Virus record (IMG/VR): IMGVR_UViG_3300046459_000548
Coordinates: 28,200 to 92,199 of that record
Direction: 5' to 3' (one strand)
Length of the DNA: 64,000 bases
From: a virus
The position numbers and the translations under genes were made by a program. The notes beneath the pieces are model-generated. The model was given only the letters and a program-made list of their open reading frames with translations. It did no database searches and was not told the origin of the DNA. Below, one piece after another: positions 15,237 through 23,971 of the stretch (position 1 is its first letter; each line of letters opens with the position of its first letter).

Positions 15237-16307
15237 GTGGCGAGCTTCACCGACGACTTTAATCGCGCCAACAGCACCGACCTGGGCGCCGGGTGGGTCG
15301 AGGTCTCAGGCGACTGGTCGATCGTCTCCAACCAGCTCTCGCCGGGCGCAGCGGGCGGCACGATCATTCTGCGCGCCGCCGGTGCGATGGCGGGCAACGA
15401 CAACTACGCGCAAGCCACGATCGCCGCCACCACCACAGCGAGCCAAGGCGTGTGGTGCCGCGGCAACAGCAACATCACCCAGGGCTACCTGTGGCGCAAC
15501 AACGGCACGACCTGGGACCTTTTCCAGGTCTTCGGAGGCTCTTTCACCAACATCGGCACCTATGCGGCAGCAGCCGTCGCAGGTGACGTCGCGAAAGTCC
15601 AGGCCGTCGGCACGACGATCAAAGGGTTCGTCAACGGTGTCCAGCGGGTCAGCGTCACGGACACCGCCGTCACGACGGGCACCAGCGTCGGTATCCGCTC
15701 GGACTCGGCTGGCGCGGTCCGCTACGACGATTTCGCCGCCGCGGACGTGACCGCCGGTGCGACCCTCGCCACCGCAGCCGCCACCGAGACCGCACAGCCG
15801 TTGACCGGCGCCAAGACGACAACGCTCAACCCCGCAGCCGCCACCCACACAGCGCAGCCCCTTACAGGCGCGAAGACCGGGACCCTCACCGCAGCCGCCA
15901 CGCCGGAGTCAGCGCAGCCACTTGCCGGCAGCAAGACGGTCACGCTCGGCACCGCACTTGAAACCGCCGCTACGCAAGCCCTCGCCGGAGCCAAGACGGC
16001 ACCGCTGTCTGCCGTGGCACAAACCGAGACCGCCCAGCCCCTCGCGGTCGTGACCAGCCGAAGTCTCGGCACAGCCATCGTCGTTGAGGCAGCCTGGCCG
16101 CTGTCGGGCGCCAAGAGCGCCGCCCTCGGCCCAGCGTTGGAGACCAGCATCGCGAGGCCACTCGTTACAGCCGGCGGACCCGACGTGGACATCGACGTCA
16201 CCGTCGGCAGTCCGTACAGCCCGTGGACGGCAGGCCAGCCCTACGCGTCCGCCTGGACTGTGCATGCGGGCCGGGCCAGCGACTGGGAGGTGGGCGCACC
16301 GTGCTGA
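15237..16307 (+). CDS. Tail-fibre-like protein with tandem 20-residue repeats
   Basis: A 356-residue protein (GTG start). Residues 1-180 look like a jelly-roll/concanavalin-type lectin domain (FTDDFNRANSTDLGAGWVEVSGDWSIVSNQL ... VRYDDF, written here in parts). Residues ~185-310 hold about seven repeats of a ~20-residue unit typified by TETAQPLTGAKTTTLNP, the first three nearly identical and later ones diverged. The C-terminus is short. Such repeats build extended stalks. It overlaps the next start by seven bases. A receptor-binding or adhesin role is inferred. Confidence 0.65.
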   Translation: MASFTDDFNRANSTDLGAGWVEVSGDWSIVSNQLSPGAAGGTIILRAAGAMAGNDNYAQATIAATTTASQGVWCRGNSNITQGYLWRNNGTTWDLFQVFGGSFTNIGTYAAAAVAGDVAKVQAVGTTIKGFVNGVQRVSVTDTAVTTGTSVGIRSDSAGAVRYDDFAAADVTAGATLATAAATETAQPLTGAKTTTLNPAAATHTAQPLTGAKTGTLTAAATPESAQPLAGSKTVTLGTALETAATQALAGAKTAPLSAVAQTETAQPLAVVTSRSLGTAIVVEAAWPLSGAKSAALGPALETSIARPLVTAGGPDVDIDVTVGSPYSPWTAGQPYASAWTVHAGRASDWEVGAPC

Positions 16308-16588
16308 TCCCCGCCACCTCCACTGAATACCTGCACGTGCCGGTCACCGCCCCATCCGGGACCGACCTCACCGGCGTCCCGGTACGGATCGCGGTGGTCG
16401 CCCACCGCGCTGACCCCGCCGACAGCGAGTGGCAGGCCGCGGACTGGGTGGACGGGGCGGCCCGGCTCCTCGTCGGCCCCGACAGCGGCCTGGTCCTCGC
16501 CACAGGCGACTACCGGGTGTGGATCAACATCGACCCGCCCGGAGCCGAGAACGTCGTCCGCAAAGCCGGAATCCTCAGCGTCACCTAG
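16301..16588 (+). CDS. Small virion/tail hypothetical protein (95 aa)
   Basis: A 95-residue protein starting at the GTG that overlaps the previous stop. It is beta-rich (VLIPATSTEYLHVPVTAPSG, GVPVRIAVVAHR, DYRVWINID), like small domains that decorate phage tails. No enzymatic motif. Confidence 0.6.
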   Translation: MLIPATSTEYLHVPVTAPSGTDLTGVPVRIAVVAHRADPADSEWQAADWVDGAARLLVGPDSGLVLATGDYRVWINIDPPGAENVVRKAGILSVT

Positions 16589-16603
16589 AAGGGGGCGAGT
16601 CCG

Positions 16604-16987
16604 ATCGCGGACAACCTGAGCAACACCGCCGAGAACCGCACGATGGACTGGATGATGGGCTCGACCACCACGGCACCCACCACCCCCCTCAAGGTCGCGC
16701 TCGTCACCGCAGCAGGCGACGATGCAACCGCGGGCACCGAAGTCACCGGCGGCTCCTACACCCGCAAGACCCTCACCGTCGCCGCTGCGTCAGGCGGCAG
16801 CGTTGCCAACAGTGCGGACCTCGACTGGACCGGCATGCCCGCGTGCACCATCGTCGGCTGGGAGATCTGGGACTCCGCAGGCACGCCCATCCGCTGGTGG
16901 TACGGGCCGCTCGACGCGAGCAAGACCCTCGCCGCCGGTGACGAGTTCAAGCTGACCGCCGGATCGCTCACGCTGTCGCTGAGCTGA
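16604..16987 (+). CDS. Phage tail-associated protein with probable ATC start
   Basis: A protein of 127 residues if translation begins at ATC 16604, or 114 residues from the ATG at 16643. GGGGG at 16591-16595 is spaced eight bases from the ATC but far from the ATG. The extra N-terminus (ADNLSNTAENRT) reads as natural phage sequence. The previous gene's stop lies in the same frame 18 bases upstream, so no standard start other than the ATG or a CTG exists. The protein is beta-rich with WTGMPACTIVGWEIWD and a KLTAGSLTLSLS end, typical of small tail-fibre proteins. Confidence 0.6.
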   Translation: MADNLSNTAENRTMDWMMGSTTTAPTTPLKVALVTAAGDDATAGTEVTGGSYTRKTLTVAAASGGSVANSADLDWTGMPACTIVGWEIWDSAGTPIRWWYGPLDASKTLAAGDEFKLTAGSLTLSLS

Positions 16988-16999
16988 CAGGAGGCGCGC

Positions 17000-18121
17000 G
17001 TGCCGTCCTTCAGTAGCCTCTCCGACAACTTCAACGACGGCGTGATCGGCCCGAACTGGGGAAACTCCTACGGCGGTGCCAACGAGACCGGCGGGCAGGC
17101 GCGCGTCCCCTGCGTGGCAGGCTCCTACGGCGGCTATCAGACCGCCTACTCGTGGACGCTCGCCGGCGCCACCATCTTCATGAAAGTCGTCACCGTGCCT
17201 GCCGCATCGACAGCGACGGACGCGTACTGCGGGGTCCTCGTCAACGCCCCCGATATCGCCACGAGCGGCGTCCGTATCGGGTTCACGATCAACGCCGTGA
17301 CGGGGATGCTGCGGATGCAGTCCGACACCGGCTACTACGACCCCACCGGCGTCGAGATCACCTACGATCCGGTGGCACACGCCTTCCTGAGGCTGTCCGA
17401 AGACGGCACCAACGTGCACTGGGACACCAGCCCCGACGGCACCACATGGACCAACCGGCGCACCCTCGCGACCCCGGCCTGGATTCCCGCCAGCATCGAC
17501 ACGTGCGCCCTCGACATGTCCGCACACCGCGACGCCGGAACCACCGACTATGCGGCCTACGACCTGTTCAACACCCTGTCCGACGGCGCCGTATACACCG
17601 GCAGCGGCAGCGGGACGGCCCAGTCGACGGTCACCGCCGCAGGTATCCACATCGGCGTCGGCAGCGGCAGCGGCAGCGCGCAGACCGCGTCCGCCGCCAG
17701 CGGACTCGCCGTCTATCACGGCTCGGCTATCGGCAGCGCCCAGACCGACGCGGTGGCCTCCGCCTCAGCCGGACCCGAATACCCGGAGGTGGCCGGATTG
17801 AGCGCGGGCGACTGGGACCTCTACATCGAGCAGGGCAGCACGTTCGTTCAGACGTACACGGTCACCGACCCCGGTTTCACCTGGGATGGCTGGGCTGCGC
17901 GTGCGCAGATCAGGGCGACAGCCGCGACGGACGCCGAACTCCTCCTCGATCTCACCTCGCACCTCACCGTCACCGGCCCTGCTATCCGCCTGGCGATCCC
18001 CGCATCCGTGACCGAGACCCTGACCCGTAACGGCCGCTGGGACCTGGAAGTTTTCCAGGGCGCCACGGTGGTGCGCCTCCTCAACGGGAAGGCGACCGTC
18101 TCCCCGGAGGTGACCCAGTGA
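17000..18121 (+). CDS. Minor tail protein / tail-spike base
   Basis: A 373-residue protein (GTG start). The N-terminal ~200 residues form a jelly-roll like that of the fibre protein at 15237 (SLSDNFNDGVIGPNWGN, NVHWDTSPDGTTWTN). A Gly/Ser/Ala-rich linker with GSAQT repeats covers ~200-260. The last ~100 residues (DLYIEQGSTFVQTYTV ... LEVFQGATVVRLLNGKATVSPEVTQ) match the beta domain actinophages use to join tail fibres. It overlaps the spike gene by GTGA. Confidence 0.65.
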   Translation: MPSFSSLSDNFNDGVIGPNWGNSYGGANETGGQARVPCVAGSYGGYQTAYSWTLAGATIFMKVVTVPAASTATDAYCGVLVNAPDIATSGVRIGFTINAVTGMLRMQSDTGYYDPTGVEITYDPVAHAFLRLSEDGTNVHWDTSPDGTTWTNRRTLATPAWIPASIDTCALDMSAHRDAGTTDYAAYDLFNTLSDGAVYTGSGSGTAQSTVTAAGIHIGVGSGSGSAQTASAASGLAVYHGSAIGSAQTDAVASASAGPEYPEVAGLSAGDWDLYIEQGSTFVQTYTVTDPGFTWDGWAARAQIRATAATDAELLLDLTSHLTVTGPAIRLAIPASVTETLTRNGRWDLEVFQGATVVRLLNGKATVSPEVTQ

Positions 18122-21100
18122 AACTCGAGGTCACAGGCGAGCGGCCCGTCGACGCCATCAACGTCACCAGCGGCCAGCAGTCCACCGTCATCGACGTCAC
18201 TGCAGGAACCGTCACCTCCGTCAACGGCCGCACCGGCGCCGTCACCATCAGCTCCAGCGACGTCGGCGCCCCCGACTGGATCAACGTCGTGCAGCGGGGG
18301 GCAGTAGGCGACGGCATCGCCGACGACACGGCAGCCCTCCAGGCCGCCATCGACGCCTGCCAGCCCGGCGGAACTGTGTACCTGCCGCGCGGCGTCTACA
18401 AGACGACCGCCACGCTGGACCTGAAGAACGGCGTCACCCTGCGCGGCTCCCACGCCAACCTGATGGTCGGGCCCGGCATGGGCGATGCCGACTACCCGTG
18501 CTACATCCAGGCAGCCGGCCCGTTCACCGGCACCTCGGTGATCCAGATCATCGGTGACGCCGACGGCATCCATCCGGCCATCTCCGGTGAGCAGCGCATC
18601 CTCAACCTGATGATCGACGGCTCCCAGCTCGGCGGATCGTCGGTCGACGGTCTGTTCGCCCGCGGTAACGTACAGAACGTCGTCCTCGACAACGTGACGA
18701 TCCGGCAGATGCCGAACAACGGGATCGTCACCGCGAGCCGCGGCGACGGCACGTTCCCGTACTCGTGGCGCCTCCACCATGTCATGGTCGACAACTGCCA
18801 CGCCAACGGCATTCTCTTCACCGGCAATACGGATATCACGCTCGACGACGTGCAGGTCATCGGCTGCTGGGCGCAAGGCTTCGTCCTCACCAACTGCACG
18901 AACGCCCAGCTCATTGCCTGCCGGGCCGAATGGATGGGCAGCCACGGCTACCACCTGACCGGCGCTTGGGGAGACTGGGCCGGATCCGGCGGCATGCAGA
19001 TGACCGGCTGCTCCACCGACCGCAACGGCCAGCACGGCGTCCTCGTCGACGCCACCGGCAACACTCCGATCCTCATCTCCAGCCTCCAGACCCGCCGCGA
19101 CGGCCGCAACGGCGGCGCCGGCGGCGGTGGATACGCCGGCCTGGCCGTCATTGGCGCCACCGTGCCCGTCACCATCGACGGCATCAACTGCTACCCCGGC
19201 GTCGACGACGGAGGCGCTTCCATCAACTCGCCGCAGTACGGGGCGCGCCTGTCCGGTTCCTCCACGGTCACGCTCGACAACGCGCTCCTGCACGCCGACA
19301 CCGCGGGCCTCCTCGATGACGGCACCAACACCCTGATCTCCCTCGGCTCCAACATCGTCACCGCTGCGGGTGCCACCACCTCCACGGCCCGCACCCTACG
19401 GCCGCGCATCCTCGACTGGGTCAACGTCAAGCAGCGAGGCGCCAAAGGCGACGGCACCACCGACGACACTGCCGTCATCCAGGCGGCCCTCACCGCGGCG
19501 CAGCCCGGCGACACGATCTACCTGCCGGCCGGTACCTACCGGACGAGCGCGCCCCTCACGGTGCCGCCCGGCGTCACGCTCCGCGGCTCGCATGGCGATC
19601 ACTTCGACAACCTCACCGGCTGGACGCAGGTCAACGCCCGCATCAAGCCGCTCGCGACGTTCTCCGGGGTGGCCTGCATCCTCATCCTGGACGCGCCCCT
19701 CGGCGGGTATGCGGCCAAGTCGTGCGAGCAGCGACTCCTGGACCTCACCCTCGACGGCACCGCCCTGCCCGGCGGCAACACGGTCGACGGCATTCAGGCG
19801 CAGGGCACCATCCGGGGGATGATCTACGAGAACCTGTCGATCAAGAAGTTCGGCGGGCACGCGATCTACTTCACCTACAACTTCTCGGCCCCGCCAGGCC
19901 TCCCGCAAGCCCCGTATTCGAACCGGCTGCGCCGCATCGTCGCCTCCGACTGCGGCGGCAACACGTACTCCTTCAACAACATGACCGACTCGACGCTCAT
20001 GGACGTCGAGTCGATCGGCAGTGCGGGCTACGGCTTCTTCTTGTCCGGCTGCGGCAACAGCACCCTCATCGCCTGCCGTGCCGAATGGAATCTCCGCGGC
20101 TTCCACATCGTGCCCGGCAACGCGCAGCTGTCCCTGATCGGCTGCTCGACGGACCGCAACACCCAGAACGGCATGCTGATCACCGGTGGCAGCGCGGGTG
20201 CCACGGTGGCCATCACCAACGCACGGTTGAACCGGGATGGCCGCAACGGCAACAGCGGCGGCGGAGGCTACGCAGGCCTCACCGTCGACACCTGCCCCGC
20301 CATGGTCGTCGCCACCGACATCAACGTCCTCACCGGCGTCGACGACGACGGCAGCGGAACCCGCAGCCCCCAGTACGGCGTCAACGTCCTCGGCTCCGCC
20401 TACGTTGCTGTTACCAGCGGCATCCTCAACGCGGCCACCACCGGATTCCGGGACGGCGGCACCAACACCACACTGCTGCGCGGCCCCAACGTTGGCGAAC
20501 TCGTCGGCAACCCCGCGTCGCCCAGCTCGACCACGTCCTACGGGCTGCGCTCCACCCCGACCGCAGCCCAGTTCATCGACAGCTCGGCCGTCGCGCACAA
20601 CCTCATCCGGCCCTCCGCGCCGCTGCCCGTGGACCACGGCTTCCTCGCCTGGGCATACGACCCTTCACCCGCCGGAACCTTCACGGTCTTCACTGGCGGC
20701 GTCATCCAGCTCGTCCGCATCCCCATCCGGGCGACCCGCACCATCACCAACATCTGCCTATACATCGGTACCGCAGGCAACACCCTCACCGCAGGCGCCA
20801 GCTGGGCAGGCCTCTATGACTCCACTGGAGCCCGCCTCGGCCAAACCGCTGACCAGGCCGCCGCGTGGATCAGCACCGGCCTCAAGACCATGGCCATCGC
20901 GGGCGGCCCGGTCACCTTGAACGAGGGCTACTACTGGGTTGCCTGCGTGTCCACCGGCACCACCATCCCCGCCCTCCTGCGGGCATCCGGTGTCGGCGGA
21001 GGCCCTATCAACGTCGGGCTCAGCGCGTCGAACACCAGGTTCGGAACGTTCGGCACCAGCCAGACGACGCTGCCGACGACGATCACGCCCGGCTCCATCG

Positions 21101-21138
21101 GACAGGCCAACAACGCCTACTGGGCGGCCCTGAGCTAA
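18118..21138 (+). CDS. Tail spike with two tandem pectate-lyase-type beta-helix domains
   Basis: A 1006-residue protein (GTG start overlapping the previous stop). The N-terminal ~50 residues (TSVNGRTGAVTISSSDVGAP) form a short attachment motif common in phage fibres. Two homologous right-handed beta-helix units follow. Unit 1 opens NVVQRGAVGDGIADDTAALQ and has GGTVYLPRGVYKT; unit 2 opens NVKQRGAKGDGTTDDTAVIQ with GDTIYLPAGTYRT. Both contain an IACRAEW turn and an NGG/NSGGGGYAGL loop. This is the pectate-lyase-superfamily fold of phage depolymerases. The last ~180 residues are a distinct beta domain. Substrate is unknown, presumably host extracellular or wall polysaccharide. Confidence 0.85.
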   Translation: MKLEVTGERPVDAINVTSGQQSTVIDVTAGTVTSVNGRTGAVTISSSDVGAPDWINVVQRGAVGDGIADDTAALQAAIDACQPGGTVYLPRGVYKTTATLDLKNGVTLRGSHANLMVGPGMGDADYPCYIQAAGPFTGTSVIQIIGDADGIHPAISGEQRILNLMIDGSQLGGSSVDGLFARGNVQNVVLDNVTIRQMPNNGIVTASRGDGTFPYSWRLHHVMVDNCHANGILFTGNTDITLDDVQVIGCWAQGFVLTNCTNAQLIACRAEWMGSHGYHLTGAWGDWAGSGGMQMTGCSTDRNGQHGVLVDATGNTPILISSLQTRRDGRNGGAGGGGYAGLAVIGATVPVTIDGINCYPGVDDGGASINSPQYGARLSGSSTVTLDNALLHADTAGLLDDGTNTLISLGSNIVTAAGATTSTARTLRPRILDWVNVKQRGAKGDGTTDDTAVIQAALTAAQPGDTIYLPAGTYRTSAPLTVPPGVTLRGSHGDHFDNLTGWTQVNARIKPLATFSGVACILILDAPLGGYAAKSCEQRLLDLTLDGTALPGGNTVDGIQAQGTIRGMIYENLSIKKFGGHAIYFTYNFSAPPGLPQAPYSNRLRRIVASDCGGNTYSFNNMTDSTLMDVESIGSAGYGFFLSGCGNSTLIACRAEWNLRGFHIVPGNAQLSLIGCSTDRNTQNGMLITGGSAGATVAITNARLNRDGRNGNSGGGGYAGLTVDTCPAMVVATDINVLTGVDDDGSGTRSPQYGVNVLGSAYVAVTSGILNAATTGFRDGGTNTTLLRGPNVGELVGNPASPSSTTSYGLRSTPTAAQFIDSSAVAHNLIRPSAPLPVDHGFLAWAYDPSPAGTFTVFTGGVIQLVRIPIRATRTITNICLYIGTAGNTLTAGASWAGLYDSTGARLGQTADQAAAWISTGLKTMAIAGGPVTLNEGYYWVACVSTGTTIPALLRASGVGGGPINVGLSASNTRFGTFGTSQTTLPTTITPGSIGQANNAYWAALS

Positions 21139-21146
21139 GGAGCGCC

Positions 21147-21854
21147 ATGGCCGACGACCTTCTCGTCATCATCCCGACCCGCGGCAGGCCCGGCGCCGTG
21201 CCGGAGATCGTGCAGACGTGGGACGACACCGGGGCCACGGCCGACCTGCTGTTCGCGGTCGACACCGACGATCCGGAGCTCGCCGCGTACAAGAAGCACG
21301 CCGCCGCGCTCAAGGGTGACAGGCGGGTGCGGTTCACGTTCGGCAAGCGGCGCCGCATGGTCGGCACGCTCAACACGCAGGCAGTGAAGGCGGCGAAGAG
21401 CTATCGGTTCCTCGCCTTCCTCGGAGACGACCATCGGCCCCGGCCAGCCGACCGTCCGTGGGACGCCCGCTTCCGCGAGTGCCTGTCGGGCGGGCCCGGC
21501 ATCGTCTACGGCAACGACCTGCTGCAGGGCGAGAACATGCCGACGGCCGTCGCGATGACGTCGGACATCGTGGCCACACTGGACTACATGGCGCCGCCCG
21601 CGATGGTGCATCTCTGCGTCGACCTGGTCTGGAAGGACTGGGGGACCGGCATGCAGCGGATCACCTACCTCGACGACGTAATCATCGAGCACCTGCACCC
21701 GGCGAACGGCAAGGCCGAGGTCGACGCGGGCTACGAAGAGGTCAACAGCCCCGAGCAGGTGTCCAGCGACTCAGCCGCCTACTACGACTACCGCGACAAC
21801 GGCGGCCTCGAAGCCGACCTGGAGAAGCTGCGAGCGCTCGTCGCGTCCGCCTGA
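21147..21854 (+). CDS. GT-A-type glycosyltransferase
   Basis: A 235-residue protein beginning DDLLVIIPTRGRPGAVPEIVQTW, the nucleotide-sugar-binding start of GT-A folds, then DTDDPELAAYKKH and FLAFLGDDHRPRPADRPWD, where GDD is the DXD-like metal site. VIIEHLHPANGKAEVD is typical of phage members. AAGGAG lies upstream of the ATG. It follows the tail spike and precedes an epimerase, so it likely glycosylates virion proteins or a nucleotide product; the acceptor is unknown. Confidence 0.75.
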   Translation: MADDLLVIIPTRGRPGAVPEIVQTWDDTGATADLLFAVDTDDPELAAYKKHAAALKGDRRVRFTFGKRRRMVGTLNTQAVKAAKSYRFLAFLGDDHRPRPADRPWDARFRECLSGGPGIVYGNDLLQGENMPTAVAMTSDIVATLDYMAPPAMVHLCVDLVWKDWGTGMQRITYLDDVIIEHLHPANGKAEVDAGYEEVNSPEQVSSDSAAYYDYRDNGGLEADLEKLRALVASA

Positions 21855-21894
21855 CCCACAACACCCATACGCCTGCGGCTGATCCCCGCAGGAA

Positions 21895-21928
21895 GGAAGC
21901 CCCGGCGGCCCCGAGCTCCGGGGCTTCC
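21895..21928 (+). terminator. 11-bp hairpin followed by GCAT and a GGGAG ribosome site
   Basis: GGAAGCCCCGG (21895-21905) pairs with CCGGGGCTTCC (21918-21928), then GCATATCTCGGGAG leads to the next ATG. It belongs to the recurrent hairpin/GCATG class. Confidence 0.65.
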
Positions 21929-21947
21929 GCATATCTCGGGAGCCCCA

Positions 21948-22394
21948 ATGGACGTGCAGTTCACCGACCGATATGAGGCGCTCGGCATCGAGCCCCCCAG
22001 CCTGCTCACCGTCTGTCGAGGGCAGTGCGAGGGAACGGGTGTCGTGCCCGTGTTCATGGACACGCCCACGGCGGCCCAGCGACGAGGGCGCAACGGAATC
22101 GTGGGCCCGGACGAAACGGACCCAGAACTGATCAGGCAGTGGCGCATTGCCGAGGCGCTGGACCCCAGCGACGACGGATGGCACTTCGTTACCTGCCCAC
22201 GGTGCATCGGGACGGGGAAGCGCAGAGGCCGCTTCCCGCGCCTTCACAACCTGCCGAATCTCGTCCACTGCCAGTGGCGATTCTTCAGAAGTTGCATTCT
22301 CAACATGGACTGCCGAGTCGACCCGGATGCTCGCTGGTCGAGGGTCAAGCACCTGAAGCTCGCGGTGCCCATCCTCTTCGGTAGGCGTCCGTGA
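21948..22394 (+). CDS. Cysteine-rich hypothetical protein
   Basis: A 148-residue protein with two DnaJ-like half-knuckles: CRGQCEGTG near residue 23 and CPRCIGTGKRRG near residue 83. These can form one zinc site. The rest is tryptophan- and arginine-rich. The start follows GGGAG; the stop overlaps the epimerase ATG (TGATG), so the two are coupled. It may bind zinc and nucleic acid or protein; no function is assigned. Confidence 0.65.
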   Translation: MDVQFTDRYEALGIEPPSLLTVCRGQCEGTGVVPVFMDTPTAAQRRGRNGIVGPDETDPELIRQWRIAEALDPSDDGWHFVTCPRCIGTGKRRGRFPRLHNLPNLVHCQWRFFRSCILNMDCRVDPDARWSRVKHLKLAVPILFGRRP

Positions 22395-23263
22395 TGCGCG
22401 TCCTCCTCACCGGCCACAAGGGGTTCGTAGGTCGTCACCTGCACGCCGCACTCGAAGCTCAAGGCGACGACGTGACCGGCATCGACCTCGCCGACGGCAG
22501 TGGTGACGCCCTCGACTTCTTCCGGACCGACGACACCCGCTACGACCTCGCGGTCCACGCTGCGGCGATCGTCGGCGGCCGGGCCAGCATCGACGGATCG
22601 CCCCTCAGTGTCGGCACGAACCTGGCCCTCGACGCCTGGTACATGCGCTGGCTCATCCGCACCGGAACGCCGAGGGCCGTGTACTTCAGCTCGTCTGCCG
22701 CGTATCCGGTCGCGCTTCAGCAGCCCGGCGACGTGCGGCGTCTGTACGAAGAGGACATCAATCTCTCGTACATGGAAGAGCCCGACGCCACCTATGGCTG
22801 GGCGAAGCTGACGGGGGAGAAGCTCGCCTCCTACGCCGAAGCCGAAGGTTGCCGCATCCTCATCCCGCGCCCGTTCAGCGGCTACGGCGAAGACCAGGAC
22901 CAGGCGTACCCGTTCCCGGCCTTCATCCAGCGGGCCAAGCGGCGCGACGACCCGTTCGAGATCTGGGGATCCGGCGACTCCACACGCGACTGGATCCACA
23001 TCGACGACCTGATCGGCGCCACCCTTGCACTCCTCGACGCCGACGTCACTGGGCCCGTCAACCTCGGCTGGGGCAGGGCGACCAGCTTCGACGAGCTCGC
23101 CCGCATCGTGTGCTCGGCCGCCGGCTACCGGCCGCATCTGAAGCACCGGGCAAACGCACCCCGAGGCGTCCACCACCGCGTCAGCGACCCGGCACGGATG
23201 CTCGACCACTACGTACCCACCGTGACCCTCGAAGAGGGTGTGCGGCGGGCGCTCGAAGCCTGA
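22394..23263 (+). CDS. NAD-dependent epimerase/dehydratase (extended SDR)
   Basis: A 289-residue nucleotide-sugar epimerase or dehydratase. It shows the Rossmann signature LLTGHKGFVGRHL (TGxxGxxG), the catalytic YGWAK motif with Y134 and K138, an upstream YFSSSAAYP (Ser) strand, and the substrate-side IWGSGDSTRDWIHIDD. Family length and order are normal. It would supply an activated sugar for the glycosyltransferases at 21147, 33355 and 34978. Exact sugar not predictable. Confidence 0.85.
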   Translation: MRVLLTGHKGFVGRHLHAALEAQGDDVTGIDLADGSGDALDFFRTDDTRYDLAVHAAAIVGGRASIDGSPLSVGTNLALDAWYMRWLIRTGTPRAVYFSSSAAYPVALQQPGDVRRLYEEDINLSYMEEPDATYGWAKLTGEKLASYAEAEGCRILIPRPFSGYGEDQDQAYPFPAFIQRAKRRDDPFEIWGSGDSTRDWIHIDDLIGATLALLDADVTGPVNLGWGRATSFDELARIVCSAAGYRPHLKHRANAPRGVHHRVSDPARMLDHYVPTVTLEEGVRRALEA

Positions 23264-23276
23264 CGGGAGGCACCGC

Positions 23277-23480
23277 ATGAATGCCGCGCAGCAGTTCGGC
23301 TACCGCCACATCCCCAGCTTCAAGCGCGAGGAAGGCGGCCTCTACAACCTGTACGTGGGCGTCTACTCGCGGGTCTACGCCGCCCGCATGCGCTACCTCC
23401 ACAAGCGTGGACGCCACGGACGCGGCGCCCCACACAGCATCGCTCCGCGCTGCCAGTGGTGCGGCGACCCCATCACCTGA
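23277..23480 (+). CDS. Small basic hypothetical protein with CxxC (67 aa)
   Basis: A 67-residue basic protein (NAAQQFGYRHIPSFKREEGG) ending CQWCGDPIT. GGGAGG precedes the ATG. Tyr- and Arg-rich (YSRVYAARMRYLHKRGRHGRG), it may bind nucleic acid. Not recognised. Confidence 0.55.
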   Translation: MNAAQQFGYRHIPSFKREEGGLYNLYVGVYSRVYAARMRYLHKRGRHGRGAPHSIAPRCQWCGDPIT

Positions 23481-23498
23481 ACCCACGGAGCCCGCGCC

Positions 23499-23711
23499 AT
23501 GGCCAGGTATCTGATCTGCCATCCGATCGGGCAACAGCGCGAGGACATGCTCCTCGAAGACGACGCGCTCACCCTCGAATTCATCGGCGATTGGGCAATC
23601 TTCAGCGACGCCAGCGGCATCTGCCTCGCCATCCCGGCAGCGCAAGGCGCCCACATACAGCGGGTCGACGAGGACCAGGAGCCGCAGGTGCAGAGGAGTG
23701 ATGTCGCATGA
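23499..23711 (+). CDS. Small hypothetical protein (70 aa)
   Basis: A 70-residue acidic protein (MARYLICHPIGQQREDMLL) whose stop overlaps the next ATG as ATGA. Its beta-alpha pattern (ALTLEFIGDWAIFSDASGICLAIPA) suggests a small folded domain. Unknown function. Confidence 0.6.
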   Translation: MARYLICHPIGQQREDMLLEDDALTLEFIGDWAIFSDASGICLAIPAAQGAHIQRVDEDQEPQVQRSDVA

Positions 23712-23971
23712 CCGCAGGACGCGAAGCCACCCCCAAGGATGCGGCGGCAACCGAGCGACTCATGCGCTACTGGGCGGAAGGGGCCGGCGCAGCGAAGATC
23801 CAATGGGGCGTGCCGGGAGACTTCGATCGCTGCGTGGTCGAACTCGGGAAGTACGTCAGCCCCAGTGTCGTGAAGGGCCTATGCAGCAGCCTCCACGTGC
23901 GGGCCACAGGTGCGCGGCCGGGCCACGCTCCTGGCGAAGAGGCCGCGGGTAAGACGAAGGACGGCGGCTGA
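23708..23971 (+). CDS. Small phage hypothetical protein (87 aa)
   Basis: An 87-residue helical protein (DAAATERLMRYWAEGAGAAKIQWGVPGDFDRCVVELGKYV) with a basic, disordered tail. Proteins with this WGVPGDFDRC segment lie just upstream of HNH nucleases in many actinophages. It is coupled on both sides (ATGA, TGATG). Function unknown. Confidence 0.65.
   Translation: MTAGREATPKDAAATERLMRYWAEGAGAAKIQWGVPGDFDRCVVELGKYVSPSVVKGLCSSLHVRATGARPGHAPGEEAAGKTKDGG

Noticed and set aside
15780-16170. CRISPR-like array from regular ~60-base repeats
   Set aside because: The repeats are in-frame coding repeats in a fibre protein, diverge steadily and have no unique spacers or cas genes.
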